Counted from the first letter of the stretch, positions 54,681 through 63,396 are shown. The stretch is DNA of 64,000 nucleotides from Dechloromonas sp. (GCA_028687035.1 JAQUAX010000001.1:62001-126000), one strand, 5' to 3'. Translations and numbers: made by a program. Notes: generated by a model from the sequence alone, not told the origin.

Positions 54681-55718
54681 ATGGCCCTGATTTCCCTGCG
54701 CCAGCTGCTCGACCACGCCGCCGAACACGGCTACGGCCTGCCCGCCTTCAACGTCAACAACCTGGAACAGATCCAGGCGATCATGCAGGCCGCCGACGCC
54801 TGCGCCAGCCCGGTGATCCTGCAGGCCTCGGCCGGCGCCCGCAAATACGCCGGCGAGCCCTTTCTGCGCAAACTGGTCGAGGCGGCGATCGAGCAGTACC
54901 CGGACATCCCGGTCTGCCTGCACCAGGACCACGGCACGTCGCCGGCGGTCTGCATCCAGTCGATCCGGAGCGGCTTCTCCAGCGTGATGATGGACGGCTC
55001 GCTGGGTACCGACGGCAAGACGCCGGCCAGCTACGCCTACAACGTCGAGGTCACCCGCAAGGTCGTCGAGATGGCGCACGCGGTCGGCGTTTCGGTCGAG
55101 GGCGAGCTGGGCTGCCTCGGCTCGCTGGAGACCGGCGAGGCCGGCGAGGAGGACGGTGTCGGCGCCGCCGGCAAGCTCGACCACGCGCAACTGCTGACCG
55201 ATCCGGACGAGGCCGCCGACTTCGTCGCGCAGACCGGCGTCGATGCGCTGGCCATCGCGATCGGCACCAGCCACGGCGCCTACAAGTTCACGCGGCCGCC
55301 GACCGGCGAAATCCTGGCGATCGACCGCATCAAGGCGATCCACGCGCGCATTCCGGACACCCACCTGGTCATGCACGGCTCGTCGTCGGTGCCGCAGGAA
55401 TGGCTGGCGGTGATCCGCGAACACGGCGGCGCGATCAAGGAAACCTACGGCGTGCCGGTCGCCGAGATCGTCGAGGGCATCCGCCACGGCGTGCGCAAGG
55501 TCAATATCGATACCGACATCCGGCTGGCGATGACCGGCGCGATGCGCCGCGCAATGGCCGAGAAGCCCGAGGAATTCGATCCGCGCGCCTTCCTGAAGGC
55601 CGCCGTCGCCGCCGCCCGCGACCTCTGCCGCGACCGTTTCGAAGCCTTCGGCTCGGCCGGGCAGGCGCCGCGCATCAAGCCGCTGCCGCTCGACCGGATC
55701 GCCGCGCGCTACCGCTGA
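54681..55718 (+). CDS. cbbA: Class II fructose-bisphosphate aldolase, Calvin-cycle type
   Basis: Zinc-dependent aldolase joining triose phosphates (and erythrose-4-phosphate with DHAP). 345 residues; zinc and catalytic motifs are [66 protein letters not shown] and [12 protein letters not shown]. The insertion pattern and length match the CbbA/Fba group. AGGATTCCGC precedes the ATG. It is followed by pntAA after 34 bases with no terminator, implying read-through into the transhydrogenase genes. Confidence 0.96.
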   Translation: MALISLRQLLDHAAEHGYGLPAFNVNNLEQIQAIMQAADACASPVILQASAGARKYAGEPFLRKLVEAAIEQYPDIPVCLHQDHGTSPAVCIQSIRSGFSSVMMDGSLGTDGKTPASYAYNVEVTRKVVEMAHAVGVSVEGELGCLGSLETGEAGEEDGVGAAGKLDHAQLLTDPDEAADFVAQTGVDALAIAIGTSHGAYKFTRPPTGEILAIDRIKAIHARIPDTHLVMHGSSSVPQEWLAVIREHGGAIKETYGVPVAEIVEGIRHGVRKVNIDTDIRLAMTGAMRRAMAEKPEEFDPRAFLKAAVAAARDLCRDRFEAFGSAGQAPRIKPLPLDRIAARYR

Positions 55719-55752
55719 GCGCCCAGGAATTCACACACTCAGGAGAGAAACC

Positions 55753-56880
55753 ATGTCCTTGACCATAGCGGTCGCCCGGGAACGCGGGGACGGCGAAAGC
55801 CGCGTCGCGCTGGTCCCGGAAACGGCGAAGAAATTCGCCGCGCTCGGCGCCCGGCTCCGGATGGAGCAGAGCGCCGGCGTGTCCAGCCACTTCCTCGATC
55901 CGGATTACGCCGACGTCGCGATGCAGCCCGGCATTGCCGAAGCCTACGCCGGCGCCGGTCTGGTTTTGCGGGTCACGCCGCCGTCCACCGCGGAAATCGA
56001 CGCGCTGCCCGAAGGCTCGGTGCTGATTGGGCTGCTCAAGCCCTACGAGTCGAAGGAGCGGCTGGCGGCGCTGAACGCGAAGAAGATCACCGCCTTCGCG
56101 CTCGAACTGCTGCCGCGCATCTCGCGCGCCCAGAGCATGGACGCGCTGTCCAGCCAGGGCGCCTGCGCCGGCTACCAGTGCGGCCTGATCGCCGCGGCGC
56201 GCTGCACCAAGTTCTTCCCGATGCTGACCACCGCCGCCGGAACGATCAGGCCGGCCCGCGTTCTCGTTATCGGCGCCGGCGTCGCCGGCCTGCAGGCGAT
56301 CGCCACCTGCAAGCGCCTCGGCGCCATGGTCGAAGCCTACGACGTGCGCGCCGCGGCCCGCGAGCAGATCGAATCGCTCGGCGCCAAGTTCGTCGATACC
56401 GGTGTCTCGGCCGACGGCGCCGGCGGCTACGCCCGCGAACTGACCGCCGACGAGAAGGCGGCGCAGGCCGAGAAGCTGGCCAGGGCGGTCGCCGCCGCCG
56501 ACGTCGTGATCACCACTGCGGCAATTCCCGGCAAGAAGGCGCCGGTCATCGTGACCCGCGACATGGTCGGCCGGATGAAGTACGGCGCGATCCTCGTCGA
56601 CATGGCGGCCGAATCCGGCGGCAACTGCGAACTGACCCAGCCGGGCGAACACGTGATCGCCAACGACGTGAACATCCACGGCCCGCTGAACCTGCCGTCG
56701 CGGATGCCGACGCACGCGTCCGAGCTGTACGCGAAGAACCTGTACAACTTCCTGTCGCCGTGGATCAGGGACGGCGAACTCGCCTTCGACTGGGCGGACG
56801 AGGTCGTCGCCGGCACCGTGCTGTGCCGGGACGGCGCCACGGTCCACCCGACGGTCAAACAAGTTCTGGGAGAAGCGTGA
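55753..56880 (+). CDS. pntAA: NAD(P) transhydrogenase alpha subunit part 1 (NAD-binding)
   Basis: Cytoplasmic NAD(H)-binding domain of proton-translocating transhydrogenase, 375 residues. The alanine-dehydrogenase-like fold opens IAVARERGDGESRVALVPETAKKF; the NAD Rossmann motif is VLVIGAGVAGLQAIATCKRLGA followed by AYDVR. RSRAQSMDALSSQGACAGY-type loop and the hinge KKAPVIVTRDMVGRMKYGAILVDMA are present. AGGAGAGAAACC precedes the ATG. The split alpha subunit (pntAA/pntAB) is usual in alpha- and betaproteobacteria. Its stop TGA shares an A with the pntAB ATG. Confidence 0.96.
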   Translation: MSLTIAVARERGDGESRVALVPETAKKFAALGARLRMEQSAGVSSHFLDPDYADVAMQPGIAEAYAGAGLVLRVTPPSTAEIDALPEGSVLIGLLKPYESKERLAALNAKKITAFALELLPRISRAQSMDALSSQGACAGYQCGLIAAARCTKFFPMLTTAAGTIRPARVLVIGAGVAGLQAIATCKRLGAMVEAYDVRAAAREQIESLGAKFVDTGVSADGAGGYARELTADEKAAQAEKLARAVAAADVVITTAAIPGKKAPVIVTRDMVGRMKYGAILVDMAAESGGNCELTQPGEHVIANDVNIHGPLNLPSRMPTHASELYAKNLYNFLSPWIRDGELAFDWADEVVAGTVLCRDGATVHPTVKQVLGEA

Positions 56881-57161
56881 TGGACGGCCTGCTCGCGTTG
56901 TACATCTTCATGCTCGCCGCCTTTACCGGCTACGAGATCATCGCCAAGGTGCCGGTGATCCTGCACACGCCGCTGATGTCCGGTTCCAATTTCATCCACG
57001 GCGTCGTCGTGGTCGGCGCGATGATCGCGCTCGGCTCGGCCGAGACGCCGCTCGAACAGGCCATCGGCTTCTTCGCGGTCGCGCTCGGCGCGGCCAATGC
57101 GGCCGGCGGCTACGTCGTCACCGAGCGCATGCTCGCGATGTTCAAGAAGAAGGAGGGCTGA
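56880..57161 (+). CDS. pntAB: NAD(P) transhydrogenase alpha subunit part 2 (membrane)
   Basis: 93-residue membrane subunit with three helices: LLALYIFMLAAFTGYEIIAKV, NFIHGVVVVGAMIALGSAE and AIGFFAVALGAANAAGGYVV. The motif HTPLMSGSNFIHG is diagnostic. It forms, with PntB, the proton channel. The start overlaps the pntAA stop by one base (TGATG) and pntB begins 2 bases after its stop. Confidence 0.96.
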   Translation: MDGLLALYIFMLAAFTGYEIIAKVPVILHTPLMSGSNFIHGVVVVGAMIALGSAETPLEQAIGFFAVALGAANAAGGYVVTERMLAMFKKKEG

Positions 57162-57163
57162 CC

Positions 57164-58534
57164 ATGAGCTTGCCTACCTATGTCCAGGGCGCTTGGTTCG
57201 GCGGCGCGCTGCTGTTCATCTTCGGGCTGAAGGGCATGAGCTCGCCGGCCAGCGCCCGCAAGGGCATCGTCGTCGCCGGCTACGGCATGCTGCTGGCCAT
57301 CGCGGCGACCTTCCTGATCCCCGGCCTGAAGAACCTCGCGCTGATGCTCGCCGCGCTCGCCGTCGGCGGCGCCGCGGCGTGGATTTCCGGCAAGAAGGTC
57401 AAGATGACCGACATGCCGCAGATGGTCGCGATCTACAACGGCATGGGCGGCGGCGCCGCGGCGGCGATCGCGGCGATCGAGTTCGCCCGGGGCGATGCGC
57501 ATTCCACGGTGACGACCCTCCTCGCCGTGGTCGGCGCGCTGATCGGCGCGGTGTCCTTCACCGGCTCCTGCGTCGCCTGGGCCAAGCTGCAGGGCGTGCT
57601 GAAGAAGGCGCACCGACTGCCCGCGCAGAACGCGGTCAACGTCGTGCTGGCCGCCATTTCCATCGGCCTCGGCGCCGCGATGGTGGCGCTGGCGCCGGCG
57701 CAGCCGGAACTGATCCTCGGCTTCTTCGTGATCGCGCTGGTCTTGGGCCTGATCGTCACGCTGCCGATCGGCGGCGCCGACATGCCGGTGGTCATCTCGC
57801 TGTTCAACGCCTTCACCGGGCTGGCCGTCGGCTTTGAGGGCTACGTGCTGGGCAATCCGGCGCTGATCATCGCCGGCATCGTCGTCGGCGCGGCCGGCAC
57901 GCTGCTGACGCAGCTGATGGCCAAGGCGATGAACCGGCCGCTGTCCAACATCCTGTTCACGCCGATGGTCGCCGCCGGCGGCGGCGAGGCGATCAGCGGC
58001 ACGATGAAGGAAGTCGGCGCGATCGACGCGGCGGCGATGATGCGCTACGCCAGTAAGGTCGTCATCGTGCCCGGCTACGGCATGGCGGTCGCGCATGCGC
58101 AGCACAAGGTCTGGGAAATGACCGAGATCCTGGAGGAAGCCGGTGTCGAGGTGAAGTTCGCGATCCACCCGGTCGCCGGGCGCATGCCGGGGCACATGAA
58201 CGTGCTGCTGGCCGAAGCCGGCGTGCCCTACGACAAGATCTTCGACCTCGAGGAAATCAACGGCGAATTCGGCCAGGCCGACGTCGCGCTGGTGATCGGC
58301 GCCAACGACGTGGTCAACCCGAGCGCGCGCACCGACAAGTCCAGCCCGATCTACGGCATGCCGATCCTCAATGCCGACCTGGCGCAGAACGTCATCGTGA
58401 TCAAGCGCGGCAAGGGGACGGGTTACTCCGGCGTCGAGAACGCGCTGTTCTACACCGACAACTGCCGGATGCTGTACGGCGACGCGCAGCCGATGGCCGG
58501 GGAAATCATCCAGCACCTGAAGTCGATGGCTTGA
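57164..58534 (+). CDS. pntB: NAD(P) transhydrogenase beta subunit
   Basis: 456-residue beta subunit with about nine N-terminal membrane helices (residues 5-255) and a C-terminal NADP(H)-binding domain. NADP motifs are VVIVPGYGMAVAHAQHKVWEM, FAIHPVAGRMPGHMNVLLAEAGVPYD and LVIGANDVVNPSA. The enzyme uses the proton gradient to reduce NADP+ with NADH. Being at the end of the cbb run, it probably meets the NADPH demand of CO2 fixation. An intrinsic terminator follows 21 bases after the stop. Confidence 0.97.
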   Translation: MSLPTYVQGAWFGGALLFIFGLKGMSSPASARKGIVVAGYGMLLAIAATFLIPGLKNLALMLAALAVGGAAAWISGKKVKMTDMPQMVAIYNGMGGGAAAAIAAIEFARGDAHSTVTTLLAVVGALIGAVSFTGSCVAWAKLQGVLKKAHRLPAQNAVNVVLAAISIGLGAAMVALAPAQPELILGFFVIALVLGLIVTLPIGGADMPVVISLFNAFTGLAVGFEGYVLGNPALIIAGIVVGAAGTLLTQLMAKAMNRPLSNILFTPMVAAGGGEAISGTMKEVGAIDAAAMMRYASKVVIVPGYGMAVAHAQHKVWEMTEILEEAGVEVKFAIHPVAGRMPGHMNVLLAEAGVPYDKIFDLEEINGEFGQADVALVIGANDVVNPSARTDKSSPIYGMPILNADLAQNVIVIKRGKGTGYSGVENALFYTDNCRMLYGDAQPMAGEIIQHLKSMA

Positions 58535-58554
58535 CCGGCCGGGCAATTCTGCGG

Positions 58555-58590
58555 ACCATCCTCGCTCCCCAAAAGCGAGGATGGTTTTTT
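58555..58590 (+). terminator. Intrinsic terminator of the cbb-pnt operon
   Basis: Perfect 12-base stem (58555-58566 with 58574-58585), 7-base loop, then TTTTTT. The downstream arm GGATGG also serves as a possible Shine-Dalgarno for yacG, so ribosome binding and termination may compete. Confidence 0.88.
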
Positions 58591-58591
58591 C

Positions 58592-58798
58592 ATGGCAGTT
58601 CGCAAGGTCCGTTGCCCGCAATGCGGCGCCGAGTCGCCCTATAGCACCGACAATCCGTGGCGCCCGTTCTGTTCCGAGCGCTGCAAGCAGATCGATCTCG
58701 GCGCCTGGGCCAGCGAGTCCTACCGGATCGCCGGCCAGCAGAGCGACGACGAGGCCGGCGCGCCCGGCCTCGATTTCCCCGACGCGAAGGGGATCTGA
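58592..58798 (+). CDS. yacG: DNA gyrase inhibitor / zinc-binding protein YacG
   Basis: 68-residue protein with the YacG zinc finger: CPQCGAESP (Cys8, Cys11) and [17 protein letters not shown] (Cys27, Cys31). E. coli YacG binds GyrB and inhibits gyrase. The tail is acidic ([16 protein letters not shown]). It lies directly after the cbb-pnt terminator, so any expression from that operon is read-through; its own promoter is not evident. Convergent with the Nudix gene, one base apart. Confidence 0.94.
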   Translation: MAVRKVRCPQCGAESPYSTDNPWRPFCSERCKQIDLGAWASESYRIAGQQSDDEAGAPGLDFPDAKGI

Positions 58799-58799
58799 G

Positions 58800-59744
58800 C
58801 TACCAGCCGCGCATCAGCGCGACGCCGTGCGCGCCGTGCGCCTGGGCTTCGGCCAGGTCGGCCGGGCGCAGTCCGCCGAGCGCGAATACCGGCAGCGTGT
58901 TGCCGGCGATGCGCCGGGCGAATTCCTCCCAGCCCAGCCCGGCGGCTTCCGGGTGCGTCGGCGTCGGCTTGACCGGGCCGAGCAGCGCGTAATCGAGCCC
59001 GAGTTCGCCGGCGCGGGCGATCTCTTCGGCCGTGTGGCAGGACGCGCCGACCCAGGCGAAGTCCGGCCGTTCGCTGCAGGCGGCGAGCGACGCGGCCGAC
59101 AGGTGCAGGCCGTCGGCACCGACCCGGCGGGCGAGTCCGGCGTCGTCGTTGATGACGAGCAGCGCGCCGTGCGACTGCGTCAGCTGCCGCACCGCCTCGG
59201 CGAACCACATCCGCTGTGCCGGCGGCAGGCCCTTGTCGCGCAGCTGGACCAGGCGCAGGCCGGCGGCCAGCGCTTCCTCCAGGCGTTCGAGCTGGCGTTC
59301 GACGCCCTCGATCTCGGCCATCGTGATCGCCAGCGTGGTCGGCAGCGCCAGCGCCTTCAGGATCGGGTCGTTGGCCGGCAGGATGGGCGAGACCGTCGCG
59401 GATTCGCCGCATTTCAGCCAGTCGACCGCGGAATGCTCGAGCGGCGCGGTGATGCCGATTTCGCCGGTCCACGCGGTGGCGCGCCAGAAATTGAGGCGCA
59501 CCGTCGCGTGCGGGTAGGTGAATTGCCGGGTCAGCCAGGGCGCGCAGTCGGTCACCGTGATCCCCAGTTCTTCCTGCAGCTCGCGGATCAGCGCGTCGCG
59601 CACGCTTTCGCCCGGCTCGACCTTGCCGCCGGGAAATTCCCAGTAGCCGGCGTAGACCTTGCCTTCCGGGCGCTGCGCGAGCAGGAACTCGCGGCCTTCG
59701 GCACGCAGCATCACCGCGGCGGCGACTTCAACGACCTTGCTCAT
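58800..59744 (-). CDS. Nudix hydrolase (MutT-like) fused to a ThiE-like domain
   Basis: 314-residue two-domain protein known in betaproteobacteria. The N-terminal Nudix domain (about 1-130) has the full Nudix box GGKVEPGESVRDALIRELQEEL with the EELGI end, and opens like 8-oxo-dGTP diphosphatase MutT. The C-terminal domain (about 140-314) resembles thiamine-phosphate synthase: LRLVQLRDKGLPP, VINDDAGLARRVGADGLHLS, GASCHTAEEIARAGELGLDYALLGPV and FALGGL. A thiamine role of the C-terminal domain is unproven in such fusions. The start overlaps the preceding DUF815 ATPase gene by 4 bases. Confidence 0.92.
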   Translation of the reverse strand: MSKVVEVAAAVMLRAEGREFLLAQRPEGKVYAGYWEFPGGKVEPGESVRDALIRELQEELGITVTDCAPWLTRQFTYPHATVRLNFWRATAWTGEIGITAPLEHSAVDWLKCGESATVSPILPANDPILKALALPTTLAITMAEIEGVERQLERLEEALAAGLRLVQLRDKGLPPAQRMWFAEAVRQLTQSHGALLVINDDAGLARRVGADGLHLSAASLAACSERPDFAWVGASCHTAEEIARAGELGLDYALLGPVKPTPTHPEAAGLGWEEFARRIAGNTLPVFALGGLRPADLAEAQAHGAHGVALMRGW

Positions 59745-60619
59745 GCCCGGCCTCCGTGGCGGCCGGCGAAGTCGCGGGCGAACTGCCAGGCGACGCGCCC
59801 GGAGCGCGAGCCGCGGCCGAGCGCCCAGTTCAGCGCCTCGCGCTCGCAGGTTTCGATTTCCGCGGCGGGGACGCCGAATTCACGCAGCCAGTGGCGGGCG
59901 ACGGCCAGGTAATCGTCCTGGCTGAACGGGTAGAAGGAAATCCACAGCCCGAAGCGCTCGGACAGCGAGATCTTCTCCTCGGTCGCCTCGCCCGGGTGAA
60001 TCTCGTCGTCGACGCGCGTGGTGTCGAGGTTTTCCGAGAAATACTCGGGCATCAGGTGGCGGCGGTTCGACGTCGCGTAGATCAGCACGTTGTCCGGCGG
60101 CGCCGCGACCGAGCCGTCGAGCACCGACTTCAGCGCCTTGTACGCGGTTTCGCCGGCCTCGAAGGACAGGTCGTCGCAGAAAATGACGAATTTTTCCGGT
60201 CGACCGTCGAGCAGGTCGACGATGTCCGGCAGGTCGACCAGATCGTCCTTGTCCACCTCGATCAGGCGCAGGCCCCGGCCCGAGAACTCGTTGAGCACCG
60301 CCTTGACCAGCGACGACTTGCCCGAGCCGCGCGACCCGGTCAGCAGCGCGTTGTTGGCGCCGCGACCGGCGACGAACTGGCGCGTGTTGGCGACCAGGCG
60401 TTCCTTCTGGTCGTCGATGTTCTCGAGGTCGGACAGGCGGATCGGGTGCGGGTGGCGGACCGGCTGCAGCCGGCCGCGGCCGGCCGCACTGCGCCAGCGG
60501 AAAGCGACGGCGGCGGACCAGTCGGGCGTTTCGGGCGCCGGCGGCAGGCTCGCCTCGAAGCGGGCGAGGACGGCCTCGGCGCGGGTCAGCAGGCGTTCGA
60601 GGGAAGAGGTGTCGGACAT
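59741..60619 (-). CDS. DUF815-family P-loop ATPase
   Basis: AAA-type ATPase of 292 residues. Walker A is TGSRGSGKSSLVKAVL (about residues 94-109) and Walker B KFVIFCDDLSFE. The later part has ATSNRRHLMPEYFSEN and SLSERFGLWISFYPFSQDDYLAVA, which define the DUF815 family; function is not established. It is encoded with the Nudix-ThiE fusion by a 4-base overlap, an order common in betaproteobacteria, and is divergent from mltA with 45 bases between starts. Confidence 0.92.
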   Translation of the reverse strand: MSDTSSLERLLTRAEAVLARFEASLPPAPETPDWSAAVAFRWRSAAGRGRLQPVRHPHPIRLSDLENIDDQKERLVANTRQFVAGRGANNALLTGSRGSGKSSLVKAVLNEFSGRGLRLIEVDKDDLVDLPDIVDLLDGRPEKFVIFCDDLSFEAGETAYKALKSVLDGSVAAPPDNVLIYATSNRRHLMPEYFSENLDTTRVDDEIHPGEATEEKISLSERFGLWISFYPFSQDDYLAVARHWLREFGVPAAEIETCEREALNWALGRGSRSGRVAWQFARDFAGRHGGRA

Positions 60620-60626
60620 GGGCGGG

Positions 60627-60632
60627 TATACT
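60627..60632 (+). promoter_or_regulatory. Candidate -10 element of mltA
   Basis: TATACT in GGTATACTTCGC, about 33 bases before the mltA ATG in the short divergent gap with the ATPase gene. No clear -35. Confidence 0.35.
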
Positions 60633-60664
60633 TCGCGACCAAACCGCGCACTCTAACCAAAGCC

Positions 60665-61882
60665 ATGCGAAAAATCCAAGCCGCGCTCGCCGCGGCGGCC
60701 CTGCTGTTGACCGCCTGTTCCACCGTTCCGCCGACGCCGTCCGCGCCGGCTCCCGCCTGCCAGCCCTGCGCCGCGTGCCCGGCCTGTCCGCCGCCCGTGG
60801 CCGCCCCGGCCGTGCCGCCGCCCTTCACCCGGACGCTGCAGCCGGCCGCCTGGTCCGATCTGCCCGGCTGGACCGCCGACGACGTCGCCGCCGCCTGGCC
60901 GGCCTTCCTGCAGTCCTGCCGCGGCGTCGCGAGCAAGCCGCACGGCCCGGCCTGGAAGCGCGTCTGCGACCTGGCGCGGGCAGCCGACGGCAAGCCCGGA
61001 TTCGACGCCCGCCGCTTCTTCGAGCAGCACCTGCAGCCGTATTCGGTCGCCAACGGCGGCGGCGCGGTGGACGGCATGGTCACCGGCTATTACGAGCCGC
61101 TGCTGCGCGGCAGCCGGACCCGGGCCAGGGGCTTCGAGCAGCCGGTGCGCGGCGTGCCGGACGACCTGCTGACCATCGACCTGTCGGCCGTTTTCCCGGA
61201 ACTCAAGGACAAGCGCGTGCGCGGCCGGCTCGAGGGCAACAAGGTCGTCCCGTACTGGTCGCGCGCCGAGATCGCCGCGCGCGGCGAGCGCCTGCCGGCG
61301 CGCACGCTGCTCTACGTCGACGACCCGGTCGAACTGTTCTTCCTGCAGGTGCAGGGCTCCGGCCGCGTCAAGCTGCCGGACGGCAGCCTGGTCCGCCTGA
61401 ATTACGGCGACCAGAACGGCCATCCTTACCAGTCCATCGGCCGCGTGCTGGTCGACCGCGGCGAACTGAAGCTGGAAGAGGCGTCGATGCAGGGCATCCA
61501 GGCCTGGGCGCGGGCCAACCCGGCACGGCTCGACGAGCTGCTGAACAGCAACCCGAGCTACGTCTTCTTCCGCGAGGTGCCGGACAGCAAGGGCGGCCCG
61601 GTCGGCGCCCTCGGCGTGCCGCTGACCGCGGAGCGCAGCATCGCCGTCGACCCGCGCTCGGTGCCGCTCGGCGCGCCGGTCTTCCTGGCGACGACGCGCC
61701 CCAATTCGGCGCAGCCGATGAACCGCCTGGTGATGGCGCAGGATACCGGCGGCGCGATCAAGGGCGCGGTGCGCGCCGACTTCTTCTGGGGCTTCGGCAA
61801 GGAGGCCGGCGAGCAGGCCGGGCGCATGAAGCAGTCGGGCCGGATGTGGGTGCTGCTGCCGCCGGAAGCCGCACCCCGTTGA
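60665..61882 (+). CDS. mltA: Membrane-bound lytic murein transglycosylase A
   Basis: Outer-membrane lipoprotein cleaving peptidoglycan glycan strands. 405 residues with a lipoprotein signal and lipobox LTAC (Cys20). A Cys/Pro-rich linker with repeated CPxC units follows (CQPCAACPACPP). The MltA domain shows MVTGYYEPLLRGSR, FLQVQGSGRVKLPDG, LNYGDQNGHPYQSIGRVLVDRGEL and a C-terminal 3D domain with MAQDTGGAIKGAVRADFFWG, including the catalytic Asp. Start ATG lies after a TATACT element. Terminator follows. Confidence 0.95.
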   Translation: MRKIQAALAAAALLLTACSTVPPTPSAPAPACQPCAACPACPPPVAAPAVPPPFTRTLQPAAWSDLPGWTADDVAAAWPAFLQSCRGVASKPHGPAWKRVCDLARAADGKPGFDARRFFEQHLQPYSVANGGGAVDGMVTGYYEPLLRGSRTRARGFEQPVRGVPDDLLTIDLSAVFPELKDKRVRGRLEGNKVVPYWSRAEIAARGERLPARTLLYVDDPVELFFLQVQGSGRVKLPDGSLVRLNYGDQNGHPYQSIGRVLVDRGELKLEEASMQGIQAWARANPARLDELLNSNPSYVFFREVPDSKGGPVGALGVPLTAERSIAVDPRSVPLGAPVFLATTRPNSAQPMNRLVMAQDTGGAIKGAVRADFFWGFGKEAGEQAGRMKQSGRMWVLLPPEAAPR

Positions 61883-61887
61883 GGCGC

Positions 61888-61923
61888 AGGGCGCACCAAT
61901 CCATGGCGCGCCCTGTTGTTTTT
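61888..61923 (+). terminator. Intrinsic terminator after mltA
   Basis: Ten-base stem with one mismatch (61888-61897 with 61905-61914), 7-base loop and GTTGTTTTT tail, starting 5 bases after the mltA stop. Confidence 0.72.
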
Positions 61924-61939
61924 GCACCGTTGTTGTGCG
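61923..61939 (+). promoter_or_regulatory. Candidate NtrC-binding site upstream of amtB
   Basis: TGCACC-N5-TGTGCG matches the NtrC consensus TGCACC-N5-GGTGCA in the left half fully and 4 of 6 in the right. It is centred about 70 bases upstream of the sigma-54 element. Confidence 0.5.
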
Positions 61940-61993
61940 GGCTGTGGCGTATGACAAAGAATAACGCACTGATTTGAAACGGGATTGACGCAC

Positions 61994-62009
61994 TGGAATG
62001 GTGCTTGCT
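61994..62009 (+). promoter_or_regulatory. Candidate sigma-54 promoter of the ammonium transporter gene
   Basis: TGG-N8-TTGCT places the invariant GG and GC exactly 10 bases apart, as in -24/-12 promoters. It is 33 bases before the amtB ATG. Together with the NtrC-like site it suggests nitrogen-limitation control. Confidence 0.6.
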
Positions 62010-62041
62010 TTCTCCGCCCCCATCCATATTACGGGGGTTCC

Positions 62042-63244
62042 ATGGAAGCGTATCAATCCGGCAGCAACGTGCTGTTCATCCTTCTCGGCGCCATCATGGT
62101 GCTGGCCATGCATGCGGGCTTCGCCTTTCTCGAGGTCGGCACCGTCCGCAAGAAGAACCAGGTCAACGCGCTGGTCAAGATTCTGAGCGATTTCGGCGTG
62201 TCGACCGTGGCCTACTTCTTCGTCGGCTACGGCGTCGCCTACGGCGTGCATTTCTTCTCCGGCGTCGACACGCTGATGGAGAAGAGCGGCTTCGAACTGA
62301 CCAAGTTCTTCTTCCTGCTGACCTTCGCCGCGGCGATCCCGGCGATCATTTCCGGCGGCATCGCCGAGCGCGCGAAATTCCATCCGCAGCTGATGGCGAC
62401 CTTCCTGCTGGTCGGCTTCGTCTATCCCTTCTTCGAGGGCATCGCGTGGAACCAGCACTTCGGCGTCCAGGCCTGGCTGAAGGCCAGCTTCGGCGAGGAA
62501 TTCCACGATTTCGCCGGCTCCGTCGTCGTGCATGCGATGGGCGGCTGGATCGCGCTGCCCGCCGTGCTGCTGCTCGGCGCCCGCTACGGCCGCTACACCA
62601 AGGACGGCCGGATGTCCGCCCACCCGCCGTCGTCGATTCCCTTCCTGGCGCTCGGCGCCTGGATCCTGACCGTCGGCTGGTTCGGCTTCAACGTGATGAG
62701 CGCGCAGACGCTGGACAAGATTTCCGGCCTGGTCGCGCTGAATTCGCTGATGGCGATGGTCGGCGGCACGCTGGTTGCCCTCGTGCTGGGCAAGAACGAC
62801 CCGGGCTTCGTGCATAACGGCCCGCTGGCCGGGCTGGTCGCCGTCTGCGCCGGTTCCGATCTGATGCACCCGATCGGGGCGCTGGTCGTCGGCGGCATTG
62901 CCGGCGCGCTGTTCGTCGTGATGTTCACGCTGACCCAGAACCGCTGGAAGATCGACGACGTGCTCGGTGTCTGGCCGCTGCACGGCCTGTGCGGCGCCTG
63001 GGGCGGCATCGCGGCCGGCATCTTCGGCAGCAAGGCGCTTGGCGGTGCCGGCGGCGTCGCCTTCATGCCGCAGCTGATCATGACCGGCCTGGCCATCGTC
63101 ATCGCGCTGGCCGGCGGGGCGGCCGTCTATGGCCTGCTGAAGCTGACGCTCGGCCTGCGCCTCGACCAGGAAGAGGAATACAACGGCGCCGACCTCAGCA
63201 TCCACAAGATCACCGCGACGCCGGAGCGGGAGCCGAACTGGTAG
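62042..63244 (+). CDS. amtB: Ammonium transporter (Amt/MEP family)
   Basis: Eleven-helix ammonium channel of 400 residues. The conserved Asp and first pore His are in FHDFAGSVVVHAMGG, and the second pore His is in GVWPLHGLCGAWGG. AERAKFHPQLMATF and FGFNVMSAQ are typical family loops. There is no cleavable leader: the first helix starts at about residue 8 (NVLFILLGAIMVLAMHAGFAFLEVG), unlike E. coli AmtB. It is a single gene with no glnK beside it in this window. The longer frame from 61985 starts inside the sigma-54 promoter and is rejected. Confidence 0.95.
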   Translation: MEAYQSGSNVLFILLGAIMVLAMHAGFAFLEVGTVRKKNQVNALVKILSDFGVSTVAYFFVGYGVAYGVHFFSGVDTLMEKSGFELTKFFFLLTFAAAIPAIISGGIAERAKFHPQLMATFLLVGFVYPFFEGIAWNQHFGVQAWLKASFGEEFHDFAGSVVVHAMGGWIALPAVLLLGARYGRYTKDGRMSAHPPSSIPFLALGAWILTVGWFGFNVMSAQTLDKISGLVALNSLMAMVGGTLVALVLGKNDPGFVHNGPLAGLVAVCAGSDLMHPIGALVVGGIAGALFVVMFTLTQNRWKIDDVLGVWPLHGLCGAWGGIAAGIFGSKALGGAGGVAFMPQLIMTGLAIVIALAGGAAVYGLLKLTLGLRLDQEEEYNGADLSIHKITATPEREPNW

Positions 63245-63308
63245 TGATTTGAGCGGAAGCAATAAAGTCTGTCGGGCGGGAACGAAGCCTGTCGGACGGT
63301 AGATGAAC

Positions 63309-63332
63309 AAGGCCTGGCAATTGCCGGGCTTT
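63309..63332 (+). terminator. Probable terminator after amtB
   Basis: Ten-base stem AAGGCCTGGC/GCCGGGCTTT with two G-U pairs and an AATT loop, 65 bases after the amtB stop, followed by TGTGTTTGT. Confidence 0.48.
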
Positions 63333-63396
63333 GTGTTTGTCGGGCTTCCGGTCATCGGTCAAATGGCCCGCACGAAGAATATGGCCGCCCGAGACT

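Noticed and set aside
52705..55718. Long frames overlapping transketolase and aldolase (653 codons minus, 974 codons plus)
   Set aside because: Shadow frames with Arg/Pro/Ala-rich translation; cbbT and cbbA are fully intact in the true frame.
61985..62041. Upstream start for the ammonium transporter
   Set aside because: It would begin inside the candidate sigma-54 promoter, and the extra residues do not form a signal peptide.
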